A stretch of 64,000 nucleotides of DNA from Thermoanaerobaculia bacterium (lineage in GTDB: Bacteria > Acidobacteriota > Thermoanaerobaculia > Gp7-AA8), in the NCBI GenBank assembly GCA_017883205.1, contig JADGNZ010000006.1, forward strand, positions 62,001-126,000, read 5' to 3'. The notes beneath the pieces were generated by a model. That model was not told where the DNA came from. It saw only the letters and a list, made by a program, of their open reading frames with translations, and did not search any database. Below are positions 26,369-36,145 of the stretch, in pieces. A program made the translations under genes and the position numbers. Numbering within the stretch: the stretch's first letter is position 1; each line of letters opens with the position of its first letter.

Positions 26369-26872
26369 ATGGCGGAACCGTTTTTGAGTGAGATCCGGAT
26401 CATGAGTTTTGGTTTTCCTCCCAAGGGGTGGGCAACCTGCGATGGGCAGCTTCTTCCCATCAACCAGAACCAAGGGCTGTTTTCGCTTCTGGGTACGACG
26501 TACGGGGGAGATGGCCGCGTCAACTTCGGCCTACCCGATCTGCGGTCGAGAACGCCCATTCACATGGGCAGCGGTCATACGCTCGGCGAGCGCGGCGGCG
26601 AGCAGGGGCACACGCTCTCGATCTCCGAGATCCCGACGCACACGCACGTGCTCAACGGTACGTCGTCAACGGGAACGTTGCTCATCGCCGCTGGTAACCT
26701 TCCCGCAGTCTCGCCCACGCAAATGTATCAGGCGCCCACCACCAATTTGATGACGATGAATCCGGCAAGCATCGCCAGCGTTGGCGGCAGCCAGGCACAC
26801 TTGAACATGCAGCCGTTCCTGGTGCTCAACTTCTCGATCGCCCTGCAGGGCATTTTCCCGAGTCAGACCTAG
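26369..26872 (+). CDS. Phage-tail-collar domain protein 1 (microcystin-dependent protein family)
   Basis: A 167-aa protein with a strong ribosome binding site (AGGAGG, 5 nt before the ATG). The N-terminal EIRIMSFGFPPKGWATCDGQLLPI and the LGTTYGGDGRVNFGLPDLRSRTPIH stretch are the conserved Tail_Collar core, and the C-terminus GGSQAHLNMQPFLVLNFSIA is typical of the MdpB-like family. Such proteins resemble the collar domain of short tail fibres and probably trimerise. No signal peptide is visible. It is the first of three tandem paralogs with 15-16 nt gaps, certainly one operon. No capsid, tail-tube or baseplate genes accompany them, so this is not a prophage. Confidence 0.93.
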   Translation: MAEPFLSEIRIMSFGFPPKGWATCDGQLLPINQNQGLFSLLGTTYGGDGRVNFGLPDLRSRTPIHMGSGHTLGERGGEQGHTLSISEIPTHTHVLNGTSSTGTLLIAAGNLPAVSPTQMYQAPTTNLMTMNPASIASVGGSQAHLNMQPFLVLNFSIALQGIFPSQT

Positions 26873-26888
26873 AAAGGAGGACGAAGAC

Positions 26889-27392
26889 ATGGCACAACCT
26901 TACGTTGGAGAAATCCGCATGTTCGCCGGCAACTTCGCTCCCGCGGGATGGATGTTCTGCGAAGGGCAGTTGCTTCCCATCTCCGAATACGAGACGCTGT
27001 TCAACCTGATCGGCACCACCTACGGCGGCGACGGACAGAGCACGTTTGCATTGCCCGATCTGCGCGGCCGCATTCCACTGCACTTCGGCAACGGGTTCAC
27101 GCTGGCTGAAACTGGAGGAGTGGAAACGGTCACGCTGACGGTCTCGCAGATCCCGGCGCACACTCACCCACTGATCGCAACGAACGCGATTGCCACGCAG
27201 CAGAGCCCCTCGCCGAATGTTTTCGCCGAGGCCTCGCAGTTCAATCCGTATATCAACGTCAACCCTACGACGCCCGCGGCGCCGCAGGCTGCCGGCAGCA
27301 CAGGTGGCAGCCAGCCGCACAACAACTTCCAGCCTTACCTCTGCGTCGATTTCATCATTTCGCTGTTCGGGATCTTCCCGAGCCAGACTTAG
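26889..27392 (+). CDS. Phage-tail-collar domain protein 2
   Basis: A 167-aa paralog of its neighbours, with AAAGGAGG upstream of the ATG. Conserved parts are EIRMFAGNFAPAGWMFCEGQ, LIGTTYGGDGQSTFALPDLR and the C-terminal GGSQPHNNFQPYLCVDFIIS. The central region (residues about 100-135) differs from the other two, as expected for the exposed variable tip of a collar or fibre protein. It lies 16 nt after gene 1 and 15 nt before gene 3, so the three are probably co-translated and may form a heteromeric structure. Confidence 0.93.
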   Translation: MAQPYVGEIRMFAGNFAPAGWMFCEGQLLPISEYETLFNLIGTTYGGDGQSTFALPDLRGRIPLHFGNGFTLAETGGVETVTLTVSQIPAHTHPLIATNAIATQQSPSPNVFAEASQFNPYINVNPTTPAAPQAAGSTGGSQPHNNFQPYLCVDFIISLFGIFPSQT

Positions 27393-27407
27393 GGAGGAGA
27401 AAAAGAC

Positions 27408-27932
27408 ATGGATCCATTCGTTGCTGAAATCCGCATCTTCCCGTTCAACTTCGCCCCCAAAGGGTGGGCCTTCTGTGATGGCCAGATCCTCCCGCTTTCG
27501 CAGAATACGGCTCTCTTCTCCCTCCTCGGCACGACCTACGGCGGCGATGGCAAGTCGAACTTCGCCCTCCCCGACATGCAAGGCAACGCGCCGATGCACC
27601 CGGGGCAGGGGCCTGGTCTCAGCCTTCACGACCTCGGTGAAACCGGCGGATCCGAGACCGTGTCCCTGCTAGAGTCGGAGATCCCGTCCCACGCGCATAA
27701 TCTGATGGTCTCCAGCACCAATTCGAGCAAGCCGAACCCCTCCGGCAACGCGTTGACGCGCGTTCAGTCGGGTGCCACGCCCTACCTTGCGCCGGCCGGA
27801 GCACCTTTGGTCCCGTTCTCCGATCAGGCTCTCGCCCCCGCCGGTGGCGACCAGCCCCACAACAACATGCAGCCGTATCTCACCCTCAATTTCTGCATCG
27901 CGCTTCAGGGTGTTTACCCGCCGCGTACCTGA
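27408..27932 (+). CDS. Phage-tail-collar domain protein 3
   Basis: A 174-aa paralog, with AGGGAGGAG upstream of the ATG. The core reads EIRIFPFNFAPKGWAFCDGQ, LGTTYGGDGKSNFALPDMQG, with SEIPSHAH in the middle and GGDQPHNNMQPYLTLNFCIA at the end. A slightly longer central loop separates it from the other two. It is followed by a strong terminator, closing the three-gene operon. Confidence 0.93.
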   Translation: MDPFVAEIRIFPFNFAPKGWAFCDGQILPLSQNTALFSLLGTTYGGDGKSNFALPDMQGNAPMHPGQGPGLSLHDLGETGGSETVSLLESEIPSHAHNLMVSSTNSSKPNPSGNALTRVQSGATPYLAPAGAPLVPFSDQALAPAGGDQPHNNMQPYLTLNFCIALQGVYPPRT

Positions 27933-27956
27933 TTCAGCCAACTCGTTTTAACCGAA

Positions 27957-27990
27957 AGCCGCACGGATTGCCGTGCGGCTTTTTCTTTTT
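27957..27990 (+). terminator. Rho-independent terminator of the tail-collar operon
   Basis: AGCCGCACGG-ATTG-CCGTGCGGCT, a perfect 10-bp stem, followed by TTTTCTTTTT. It lies 24 nt after the third collar gene and isolates it from the second giant gene. Confidence 0.92.
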
Positions 27991-28156
27991 GACACTTATC
28001 CGTGCCTTCATTCAGGAGATAGGGTCGACAGCGTTGAGCTCGTCCGCTATCTTTCTGCCCGTCCCGATATCCGATAGCTTTGTAATCAGTTTCCCGTAGC
28101 TGGTCCTCGAGCGACGCCGCGCCAATGTGGCGGCGCATACAAACAAGGGGAGTGTC

Positions 28157-31100
28157 ATGGGTCGATCTGGTCGCATCGTGCTGTCTCTCTTCGTGGTTAC
28201 TTTGTTCGCGCTCGCATTTCCTGCGCTCGCCGCGAACGTCACCGTCAACGGCACCACGAACTTCAGTTCGCTCGACGGATCCGCTGACGATCAGGACCAT
28301 CTGGTCAACGGAACGTTCACCGTCAACGGAGATCTGATCGTCAACGGCACGATCAACTGCAACGACAACACGCCGGGCAACGGCGCGGCCTGTTCGATGC
28401 GCTTCGCAGTCACCGGTAACGTGACCATGAGCGCCGGCAGCGGAATGTTTGCCGAGAACCGGCAGGGCAGCGGGTCCGGAGCAAATATCACGATCAACGC
28501 CGGCGGCAGCGTTGTCCTCCATGGTCCGGCGTCCACCTTTGCCGGTGCTCGGATCGGTACCTCGGCCACCAGTTCAGCCAGCGGCTCGGGCGGCACTGTG
28601 ACGATCACGAGCGGCGGAGCGACCACGCTCGAATCGGGCACCGTAATCAACACCGCCAGCAAAGGCCGTGATGCCGGAGACATCCTGCTCACATCCGGCG
28701 GAAGCATCACCGTTTCCGGTCTGCTCGCCGCGGGCCCGAGCGACACGGTTCTTTCAACGCGGCAGACGGGTGCCATCCTCGACGGCGGCGTGGCCCACCA
28801 AAACGGCGGCGAGATCCGCGTGCAATCGACTTCCGTGCTCGCGCCGGCAGTCCTGATCACCTCCACCGCGACGATCGCATCGCAGGGCCAGGACGTTGCC
28901 GGACCGGTCACGATCGAAGGTTGCGGCGTCATCATCAAGGGGCTTGTTGCCTCGCTCCTGGAGGGCGATGCAGCCACGCGCGTTGTGGTCCGCTCGGGCA
29001 AAGGCATAACTATCGATGGCAGCGATCTTGGCATTAACGGAGCCGGCACCCGGCTCGGCCACGTGCGCGCGGATGCCATCAGCGGCAGCGCCGGCACCAA
29101 GCGCGCCGACCTCTTCGCTGCCGATGCGATTCAGGTGACCGGTCCTGATTCGTCATTGAGCGCGCTGTATGCGGTCAGCAGTGTTCCCGGCAGCGGCGAC
29201 AAGAGCGTAGCCGGTGGAACGATCCGCGCGATCTCTCTGCGCGATACCGCCACGGTCTCGGGAAGAGCTTTCCTGACCGGCCGTAATGACGACAACAACG
29301 TGGGCGGCACGATCAGCATCGCCACGAAGGGGACTGCCACACTCGACCACGCCTTCCTCGAAGCCGTCGGCGACTTCTCCAAACTGAAAAAGAATGCGGC
29401 CGGCGGAAACATCGCCGTCCGTTCCTACGGCGGCAATGTGAGCTGGACCCTCGGCATGGGCGACGTCCGTCCGGTTGGTTCCGGCGCATCTGGCGTCGCC
29501 GCGCAGGGAACGATCGCGCTGACGGCATGCGGGACCGTGGTCACCTCGGGCACGAGCTTCCCGACCAACGGTCCAGCGGCCGGCGTCTTCCCGACCATCA
29601 CCACAGGCTCGTGTTCGCCATCAGCTCCGGCGCTGCCCGCGGGTGAGCCCGCGCTGCAGATCTGCTGCAACGTCATCACCGTCACCAATCCGGCGGTGAG
29701 CAGCGGCCCGGCCGGTGCCCCCTTCAGCCAGACCTTTACGCAGACCGGTGCCATCGGCACGGCCACGTTCACGATCGCCACTGGCACGCTGCCGGCCGGA
29801 CTGACTCTTGCCACCGGCGTTCTCTCCGGCACACCCACCGTTACCGGCAGCTTCCCGATCACCGTCATGGTCACCGACTCCCAAGGCTGCACCGGCGTCG
29901 GACCGACCTATCCGCTGCAGATCACCTGTCCGACGATTACCGTCACGAATCCTGCGGTGAACAGCGGCGTCGCCGGTTCGCCATTCAGCGTCACCTTCAC
30001 GCAAAGCGGGGGAGTGGGGACGACGACGTTCTCGATCGCAGGCGGCACGTTGCCGGCCGGTCTCACGCTGGCGTCAAATGGCGTGCTGTCCGGTACGCCG
30101 ACGCATACAGGCAGCTTCCCGATCACGGTCAAGGCCACGGATTCGAACGGTTGCAGCGGCATCGGACCGACGTACTCGCTGACGATCACCTGTCAGACCA
30201 TCACCGTCACGAACCCCGCTGTGTCATCCGGCGTCGCGGGCAGCGCGTTCAGCCAGACCTTCACGCAGAGCGGCGGCATCGGCACGACGACGTTCTCGCT
30301 CGCAAGCGGAGCTCTGCCAACCGGACTCACGCTCGCCGCGAACGGCGTGCTCTCGGGGACACCGACACAGACCGGCAGCTTCCCGATCACAGTCAAGGCT
30401 ACCGACGCGAACGGATGCACCGGCACCGGCGCGACCTACACATTAATCATTGCCTGCCAGACCATCACCGTCACCAACCCGGCGGTGCATAGCGGCGTCG
30501 CGGGCACAGCGTTCAGCCAGACCTTTACGCAAAGCGGCGGCATCGGCACGACCACGTTCTCGCTCGCCAGCGGATCCCTGCCGGCCGGCCTCACGCTCGC
30601 CGCGAGCGGAACGCTCTCCGGAACGCCGACGCAGACCGGCTCGTTCACGATCACGGTCAAAGCCACCGACGCGAACGGTTGCACAGGTACCGGTGCGAAC
30701 TACACGCTGACGATCGCATGTCAGACGATCACCGTCAACAACCCGGCCGTCAGCACCGGCGTGGCCGGCAGCCCGTTCAGTCAGACTTTCACGCAAAGCG
30801 GCGGCATCGGCACGACGACGTTCACGCTCGCCAGCGGCACGCTGCCGTCGGGACTGACTCTCGCCACAAACGGAACACTCTCCGGTACGCCGACCGTCGT
30901 CGGCACGTTCCCGATCACCGTAAAGGTCACCGACTCGAACGGATGCACGGGCACCGGCGCAACCTACAACCTCGTCATCAGCTGTCAGACGATCACCGTC
31001 ACCCCGCCGGCAGTGAACACAGGCGTGGCCGGCTCGCCGTTCAGCCAGACGTTCACGCAGAGTGGCGCGATTGGAGCGGCGACCTTCTCGCTTACCGCGG

Positions 31101-34100
31101 GCGCTCTTCCCACCGGACTGACGCTGGCGTCGAACGGCGTCCTCTCCGGCACGCCACTGCAGACCGGTACGTTTGCGATCACAGTCACGGTCACCGACTC
31201 GAATGGCTGCACCGGCTCGGCGAATTACACGCTGACCATCACCTGCCAGACGATCACCGTCACCAACCCGGCGGTGAGCAGCGGTGTAGCCGGTGCCGCA
31301 TTCAGCCAGACCTTCACACAGAGCGGCGCGATCGGCAGCGCCACGTTCTCGCTCGTCAGCGGATCGCTCCCGGCGGGCCTTAGCCTCTCCGCTTCCGGCG
31401 TCCTCTCCGGCACGCCGACGCAGACAGGATCGTTCCCGATCACCGTCGCCGTGACCGACGCGAATGGCTGCAGCGGCGTCGGACCCACGTATAACCTCAC
31501 CATCGCCTGCCAGACCATCAGCGTCACGAATCCGTCGGTAAACGTCGGCGTCGCCGGCCAGGCGTTCAGCCAGTCCTTCACGCAGAGCGGCGCCATCGGC
31601 ACGGCGACCTTCACGCTTGCCAGCGGCACGCTGCCGTCTGGTCTCAGCCTTTCGGCAAGCGGCGTCCTTGCGGGTGTTCCGCTGCAGACGGGAACCTTCC
31701 CGATTACGGTCACCGTCACCGATTCGAACGGCTGCACGGGCACGAGCCCGGTCTACAACCTGATCATTAATTGTCAGACGATCACTGTCACGCCGCCGTC
31801 GAACCTGACGGGCACTGTGGGCGTTGCGTACAGTGAGCAGTTCTCGCAGAGCGGCGGCATAGGCGCGGCGACCTTCACTGAGACCGGCACGCTTCCGACG
31901 GCCATGAGCTTCGCGGCGGATGGCACGCTCTCCGGCACGCCGACGCAGAGCGGCGCGTTTCCGATCACCGTCACCGCCACCGATTCCAACGGTTGCACCG
32001 GCTCGGTCAGCGTGACGCTCACAATCGGTTGCCAGACCATCACGGTTACGAATCCTGCCGTGTCAAGCGGTACCGCCGGCACGCCCTTCAGCCAGACCTT
32101 CACGCAGAGTGGCGCGAACGGCACTGCGACCTTCTCGCTCGCCAGCGGGACGTTGCCATCCGGCCTGACGCTCTCGACATCGGGAGTGCTCTCGGGCACG
32201 CCGATGCAGACGGGCTCGTTCCCGATCACCGTCAAGGTCACCGACGCAAACGGCTGCACAGGCACCGGCCCGACGTACAACCTGGTCATCGCCTGCCAGA
32301 CCATCACGGTCACGAATCCGGCCACGTCGACCGGAACGGTCGGTACGCCATTCAGCCAGACCTTCACGCAGAGCGGCGCGATCGGAACGGCAACGTTCTC
32401 GACCTCGAGCGCGCTGCCGACGGGTCTGACGCTGTCCGCGAGCGGCGTCCTTTCCGGTACTCCCACCCAGACCGGCAGCTTCCCGATCGTCGTCACGGTT
32501 ACCGACAGCAACGGCTGCACGGGTACTGGCGCGACCTACACGCTGGTCATCGCCTGCCAGCCCATCACCGTCAACAATCCGTCTACGAACACGGGCACGG
32601 TCGACGCGCCGTTCAGCGCCGGCTTCACGCAGAGCGGCGCAATCGGCACGGCCACGTTCTCCACATCGAGCACGCTTCCGTCGGGGCTGACCCTATCCTC
32701 CAGCGGTGTTCTCTCCGGCACCCCGCAGGTTCCAGGCACCTTCCCGATCACCGTCACCGTGACCGACTCGAACGGCTGCACCGGAACCAGCGCAACCTAT
32801 ACGCTGACCATCTCGTGCCAGACCATCACGGTCACGAATCCGAGCTCCAACAGCGGCTCGTACAACACGCCGCTCAGCGGCAGCTTCACCTTCACCCAGA
32901 GCGGCGTGGGAACACACACGCCGGCCGTCTTCTCAATCAACAGCGGTTCGCTGCCATCGGGCGTCTCGCTGTCTTCGGGTGGCGTGCTCTCCGGCACCCC
33001 GACCCAGACGGGCGTGTTCTCCATCACCATCAAGGTCACCGACGCCAACGGCTGCTCGGGAATCGGCAGCACCTACACGCTGACGATCGCCCCGAACGCG
33101 ACGAACAAGTCGTACGTCGACGTCGGCAACACGCAGCTCGACGGCGGACTCGCTGCTCCGGCGACTCCGACCGTGATCGCGGCCGCGCTCTCGAGCGGCG
33201 ACTCTTCCGACGTGGCAATCACGTACGCTTTGGTCGTTCCGCCAATCCACGGAACGCTCACGATTTTCAACGCAAGTGGAACCTTCCTCTACACGCCGAA
33301 CGTCGGCAACACGGCAACCGACTCGTTCACCTACACCGCCACATCGAACGGGGTGAGCGTGACGCGCTCCGCGACGATCACGTTCACGAGCAGGGTCTGG
33401 TACGTCGATAACGCCACCGCCTCCGGTACGAACGACGGCCGTTCGAACACGCCGTTCAAGACGATGACCGCCGTCGGTGGCGCGGGCACAGCGTCGGGCG
33501 ACTTCATCTATGTATCGAAGGGCTCGGGTCCGACGACAGGCGCCTACACGATGCTGGCCAGCCAGCAGCTCATCGGTGCGGGTGCGACGCTCAATGTCGG
33601 ATCGGGCGTTCTCGTGGTCGCCGGCAACGCCGCGAACACGCCCACGCTCAGCGGTTCGCTGACGCTGGCGAACAACGTCACGGTCAACGGAATCGACATG
33701 AGCACGGGAACGTCGCCAGCGATCATCGGCACCGCCGTGACCGGCATCAACGTCACCGCGCGAAACATCATCACCACCACAGGCACCGCGATTTCCATCA
33801 GCACCGGCAGCAGCGGAACGATGACGTTCACGAGTATCAGCGCCGGCACTTCGGCGGCCGGGCCGTTGAACGCCATCTCGATCGCCAACTACAACGGATC
33901 ATTCACGGTGACGGGAGACGGCGGCGCGACCTCCAACGGTTCGGGCGGAACGATTCAGAAGACCACCAGCCACTCCGTTAGCCTCAGCGCCATTGTCGGC
34001 ACCGTGAACCTCAACTACATGAACATCACCAACAGCGGCGCGAACGGGATCAACTCGGCGATGATCAGCAACATCACCGTCAATCACTGCAACATCTCCG

Positions 34101-35179
34101 ACACCGCCGGCAACACTTCGGTCGATGACGGCGTGAATCTCAGCAATACCAGCGGAAGCATTGCCATCACCGCCAGTTCGATCACCGGGTCGCGTCATCA
34201 GGGCGTCACCATCGACAACCTCAATACCAACCTGGCCGGCCTGACGGTGACATCGACCACCATCAGCGGCACCGTTGGCGGCGACGGGATGCTGATGCAG
34301 ATGCGTGGAACCTCGGTGCTGGCTTCCGGCACGATCGGCGGCGCGGCGGCGGCTAACGGCAACTCGTTCACGAACAACGCTTCTACCGGTCTGCAGGTCG
34401 TCGGCTCCGACACCAGCAACATGACTCTGACCGTGAAGAACAACACCGTGAGCGACAACAATGCCGGCATGGACCTCGACCTCTCAAATGCTGCCAGCAC
34501 GACCCTCGATGTGGAGTCCAACTCGTTCAACAATCACCAGAGCACCGCGCTCAACTTCTTCAGCAGTACGGCGAGCACGAGCGGAACGATGAGCGCGATC
34601 GTGCGCAACAACAGCATCGGCACCGCGGGCGTCTTCAACTCTGGATCATTCTTCGGCGACGGAATTCGCGTGGCGTTGAACGGCGGCACTCATGGAGTTC
34701 TCACCATTGACGGCAACGCCATTCGTGAGGTACCGAACGCCCGAGGGATCGACATCGACGCGGAAGGCTACACGGCGGCCAACAGCGTCAACCTCAAGAT
34801 CATCAACAATCAGGTCATCCGGCCCACGGGCGCATCCGGCGACATCGGTTGCGGTCCCGGCGTGCCTTGCCCGGCGGGCTCGATCGTCGTGATCGTCGAT
34901 AAGAACGCTGTGGCCAGCGAGAGCGTCTGCTCTGTGATCACCGGCAACTCGGCCTATGACCCGACGAGCTGGCCCCTCGGCAGCGAATCGGCGTTCTACC
35001 TGGCGCGGCGCAGTCTCCAGACGCTGAACCTTGAAGGGAACACGTCGCTCACTCCGCGCCAGAACATTCTGAACAACAACACCGTCACGAATCTCACCAG
35101 CCCGGGCGTCGGCGATTTCACGGACGAAGCAGGTAGTGTCGTCGTTGTGGCGCCGGGTAGTTGCGGGACGTTCCCATGA
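28157..35179 (+). CDS. Second giant secreted He_PIG-repeat surface protein (about 2340 aa)
   Basis: The start is chosen at MGRSGRIVLSLFVVTLFALA because AAGGGGAG lies just upstream and a signal peptide (cleaved near ALAAN) follows; an in-frame ATG 10 codons earlier is weaker. The N-terminal region (about 25-495) is glycine/asparagine/threonine-rich and looks like a beta-helix (VNGTFTVNGDLIVNGTI, GGSVVLHGP). It is followed by 13 He_PIG repeats with the two-cysteine pattern (about 500-1640), a cadherin-like segment (about 1648-1745) and a C-terminal beta-helix-like part (about 1746-2340). That C-terminal part is clearly paralogous to the first giant protein (for example REVPNARGIDID, IRPTGASGDIGCG, AYDPTSWP). 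Both proteins end in a short CGxFP tail. Probably a surface adhesin or structural fibre acting with its neighbours. Confidence 0.92.
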   Translation: MGRSGRIVLSLFVVTLFALAFPALAANVTVNGTTNFSSLDGSADDQDHLVNGTFTVNGDLIVNGTINCNDNTPGNGAACSMRFAVTGNVTMSAGSGMFAENRQGSGSGANITINAGGSVVLHGPASTFAGARIGTSATSSASGSGGTVTITSGGATTLESGTVINTASKGRDAGDILLTSGGSITVSGLLAAGPSDTVLSTRQTGAILDGGVAHQNGGEIRVQSTSVLAPAVLITSTATIASQGQDVAGPVTIEGCGVIIKGLVASLLEGDAATRVVVRSGKGITIDGSDLGINGAGTRLGHVRADAISGSAGTKRADLFAADAIQVTGPDSSLSALYAVSSVPGSGDKSVAGGTIRAISLRDTATVSGRAFLTGRNDDNNVGGTISIATKGTATLDHAFLEAVGDFSKLKKNAAGGNIAVRSYGGNVSWTLGMGDVRPVGSGASGVAAQGTIALTACGTVVTSGTSFPTNGPAAGVFPTITTGSCSPSAPALPAGEPALQICCNVITVTNPAVSSGPAGAPFSQTFTQTGAIGTATFTIATGTLPAGLTLATGVLSGTPTVTGSFPITVMVTDSQGCTGVGPTYPLQITCPTITVTNPAVNSGVAGSPFSVTFTQSGGVGTTTFSIAGGTLPAGLTLASNGVLSGTPTHTGSFPITVKATDSNGCSGIGPTYSLTITCQTITVTNPAVSSGVAGSAFSQTFTQSGGIGTTTFSLASGALPTGLTLAANGVLSGTPTQTGSFPITVKATDANGCTGTGATYTLIIACQTITVTNPAVHSGVAGTAFSQTFTQSGGIGTTTFSLASGSLPAGLTLAASGTLSGTPTQTGSFTITVKATDANGCTGTGANYTLTIACQTITVNNPAVSTGVAGSPFSQTFTQSGGIGTTTFTLASGTLPSGLTLATNGTLSGTPTVVGTFPITVKVTDSNGCTGTGATYNLVISCQTITVTPPAVNTGVAGSPFSQTFTQSGAIGAATFSLTAGALPTGLTLASNGVLSGTPLQTGTFAITVTVTDSNGCTGSANYTLTITCQTITVTNPAVSSGVAGAAFSQTFTQSGAIGSATFSLVSGSLPAGLSLSASGVLSGTPTQTGSFPITVAVTDANGCSGVGPTYNLTIACQTISVTNPSVNVGVAGQAFSQSFTQSGAIGTATFTLASGTLPSGLSLSASGVLAGVPLQTGTFPITVTVTDSNGCTGTSPVYNLIINCQTITVTPPSNLTGTVGVAYSEQFSQSGGIGAATFTETGTLPTAMSFAADGTLSGTPTQSGAFPITVTATDSNGCTGSVSVTLTIGCQTITVTNPAVSSGTAGTPFSQTFTQSGANGTATFSLASGTLPSGLTLSTSGVLSGTPMQTGSFPITVKVTDANGCTGTGPTYNLVIACQTITVTNPATSTGTVGTPFSQTFTQSGAIGTATFSTSSALPTGLTLSASGVLSGTPTQTGSFPIVVTVTDSNGCTGTGATYTLVIACQPITVNNPSTNTGTVDAPFSAGFTQSGAIGTATFSTSSTLPSGLTLSSSGVLSGTPQVPGTFPITVTVTDSNGCTGTSATYTLTISCQTITVTNPSSNSGSYNTPLSGSFTFTQSGVGTHTPAVFSINSGSLPSGVSLSSGGVLSGTPTQTGVFSITIKVTDANGCSGIGSTYTLTIAPNATNKSYVDVGNTQLDGGLAAPATPTVIAAALSSGDSSDVAITYALVVPPIHGTLTIFNASGTFLYTPNVGNTATDSFTYTATSNGVSVTRSATITFTSRVWYVDNATASGTNDGRSNTPFKTMTAVGGAGTASGDFIYVSKGSGPTTGAYTMLASQQLIGAGATLNVGSGVLVVAGNAANTPTLSGSLTLANNVTVNGIDMSTGTSPAIIGTAVTGINVTARNIITTTGTAISISTGSSGTMTFTSISAGTSAAGPLNAISIANYNGSFTVTGDGGATSNGSGGTIQKTTSHSVSLSAIVGTVNLNYMNITNSGANGINSAMISNITVNHCNISDTAGNTSVDDGVNLSNTSGSIAITASSITGSRHQGVTIDNLNTNLAGLTVTSTTISGTVGGDGMLMQMRGTSVLASGTIGGAAAANGNSFTNNASTGLQVVGSDTSNMTLTVKNNTVSDNNAGMDLDLSNAASTTLDVESNSFNNHQSTALNFFSSTASTSGTMSAIVRNNSIGTAGVFNSGSFFGDGIRVALNGGTHGVLTIDGNAIREVPNARGIDIDAEGYTAANSVNLKIINNQVIRPTGASGDIGCGPGVPCPAGSIVVIVDKNAVASESVCSVITGNSAYDPTSWPLGSESAFYLARRSLQTLNLEGNTSLTPRQNILNNNTVTNLTSPGVGDFTDEAGSVVVVAPGSCGTFP

Positions 35180-35232
35180 CGTCCCGCAAGAAGCCCCACG
35201 CGTATCACGCTAGCGAGGATCAGGAGATTGCC

Positions 35233-35991
35233 ATGATTACGAACAGTGAATCGAAGGGAATCCCCCGCCGTGAGTTTCTTCGTATCAGTTCTGCCGCCGC
35301 CATGGGCCTTGCGGTCGTGGCCCTGGGCGAGAAGAAGCTCTTCGCCGCAACTTCATCGGGCATCATCCCGCTGATGGATGTTGGTTACGCGCCCTCGCTG
35401 CCGGCGACGGGCTATTCGGTTCCGCTCGCCAGCGCCAGTTCGATCCTCAGTCCCGATCCGCGATTCATCAGCAGCGGTGCACGCGTCGCCGTCGTTGCCG
35501 CGAAGCGGGCCGCGAGCCATGCCGGTGCCCCCGGCGGCATCGCCGTCGACGCGCTCTTCCCGGTCTTACACCGGCGGCCCGATGATCCGATACGCTTCGG
35601 GTTCTTCTCGATGAACGGACGCGCTGACAGCGACGCAGTGAGTGGCCCACTCTCCTTCACGGTTCAGGTACCTTCGACCTCGGGCGTTTCGCTCGTGGTG
35701 CGACGCCAACGTCCCACCATCGAGGCGGAATTGACCGCACAGCCACCGCTCGAGCCCGAGGTCTCGCCGTTGACGCTCTCCCTCGGCAACGTTGCCGGAC
35801 CGAAGCTCGCGCGCGGCGTCTACGTTCTGGCGTTCCGCGAAGAGGAGGGCGACAGCATGACCGACTGGCGCCGCATGTCCATCGCTCCAACCGAAAACAG
35901 CTACGTCATCTCCGGTGCGACGTTCTCGTACCTGATTCTGAATGTTGACTATGCGGACGCGGCTCCGGATCGGCGGCACGCCGCGCACTAA
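35233..35991 (+). CDS. Tat-exported protein downstream of the giant gene
   Basis: About 252 aa. The start is MITNSESKGIPRREFLRISS, with CAGGAG upstream; an ATG at 35176 that overlaps the giant gene stop (ATGA) would add 19 residues. The RREFLRISS motif followed by a hydrophobic stretch (AAAMGLAVVALG) is a twin-arginine signal, so the protein is exported folded. The rest is beta-rich with no motif I recognise. It lies only about 50 bp after the second giant gene with no terminator between, so it is probably co-transcribed and may serve the same surface structure. Confidence 0.8.
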   Translation: MITNSESKGIPRREFLRISSAAAMGLAVVALGEKKLFAATSSGIIPLMDVGYAPSLPATGYSVPLASASSILSPDPRFISSGARVAVVAAKRAASHAGAPGGIAVDALFPVLHRRPDDPIRFGFFSMNGRADSDAVSGPLSFTVQVPSTSGVSLVVRRQRPTIEAELTAQPPLEPEVSPLTLSLGNVAGPKLARGVYVLAFREEEGDSMTDWRRMSIAPTENSYVISGATFSYLILNVDYADAAPDRRHAAH

Positions 35992-36108
35992 CGATTTGGC
36001 TGCGTTCGCGCGTGGAGCTGTGCGATAAACCTCGACGATCCGTCTGATCGAGCAGACCATCATGCGAAGTTGCCTTGCCAGAAATGTTCACGGTTGATCC
36101 CATTGCCA

Positions 36109-36137
36109 TTGAATGGCTGCATGCGCTGGTCTAGGAT
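36109..36137 (+). promoter_or_regulatory. Likely promoter of the AbiEii-type pair
   Basis: TTGAAT (36109-36114), 17-nt spacer, TAGGAT (36132-36137), then 8 nt to the ATG at 36146. The spacing is ideal for a vegetative sigma factor and the start site would fall on or next to the start codon, giving a leaderless mRNA. Confidence 0.5.
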
Positions 36138-36145
36138 GTTCGATT

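Noticed and set aside
26369-27932. Prophage remnant based on tail-collar domains
   Set aside because: No other phage genes, integrase or attachment sites; the three proteins match the non-phage MdpB-like family arrangement.
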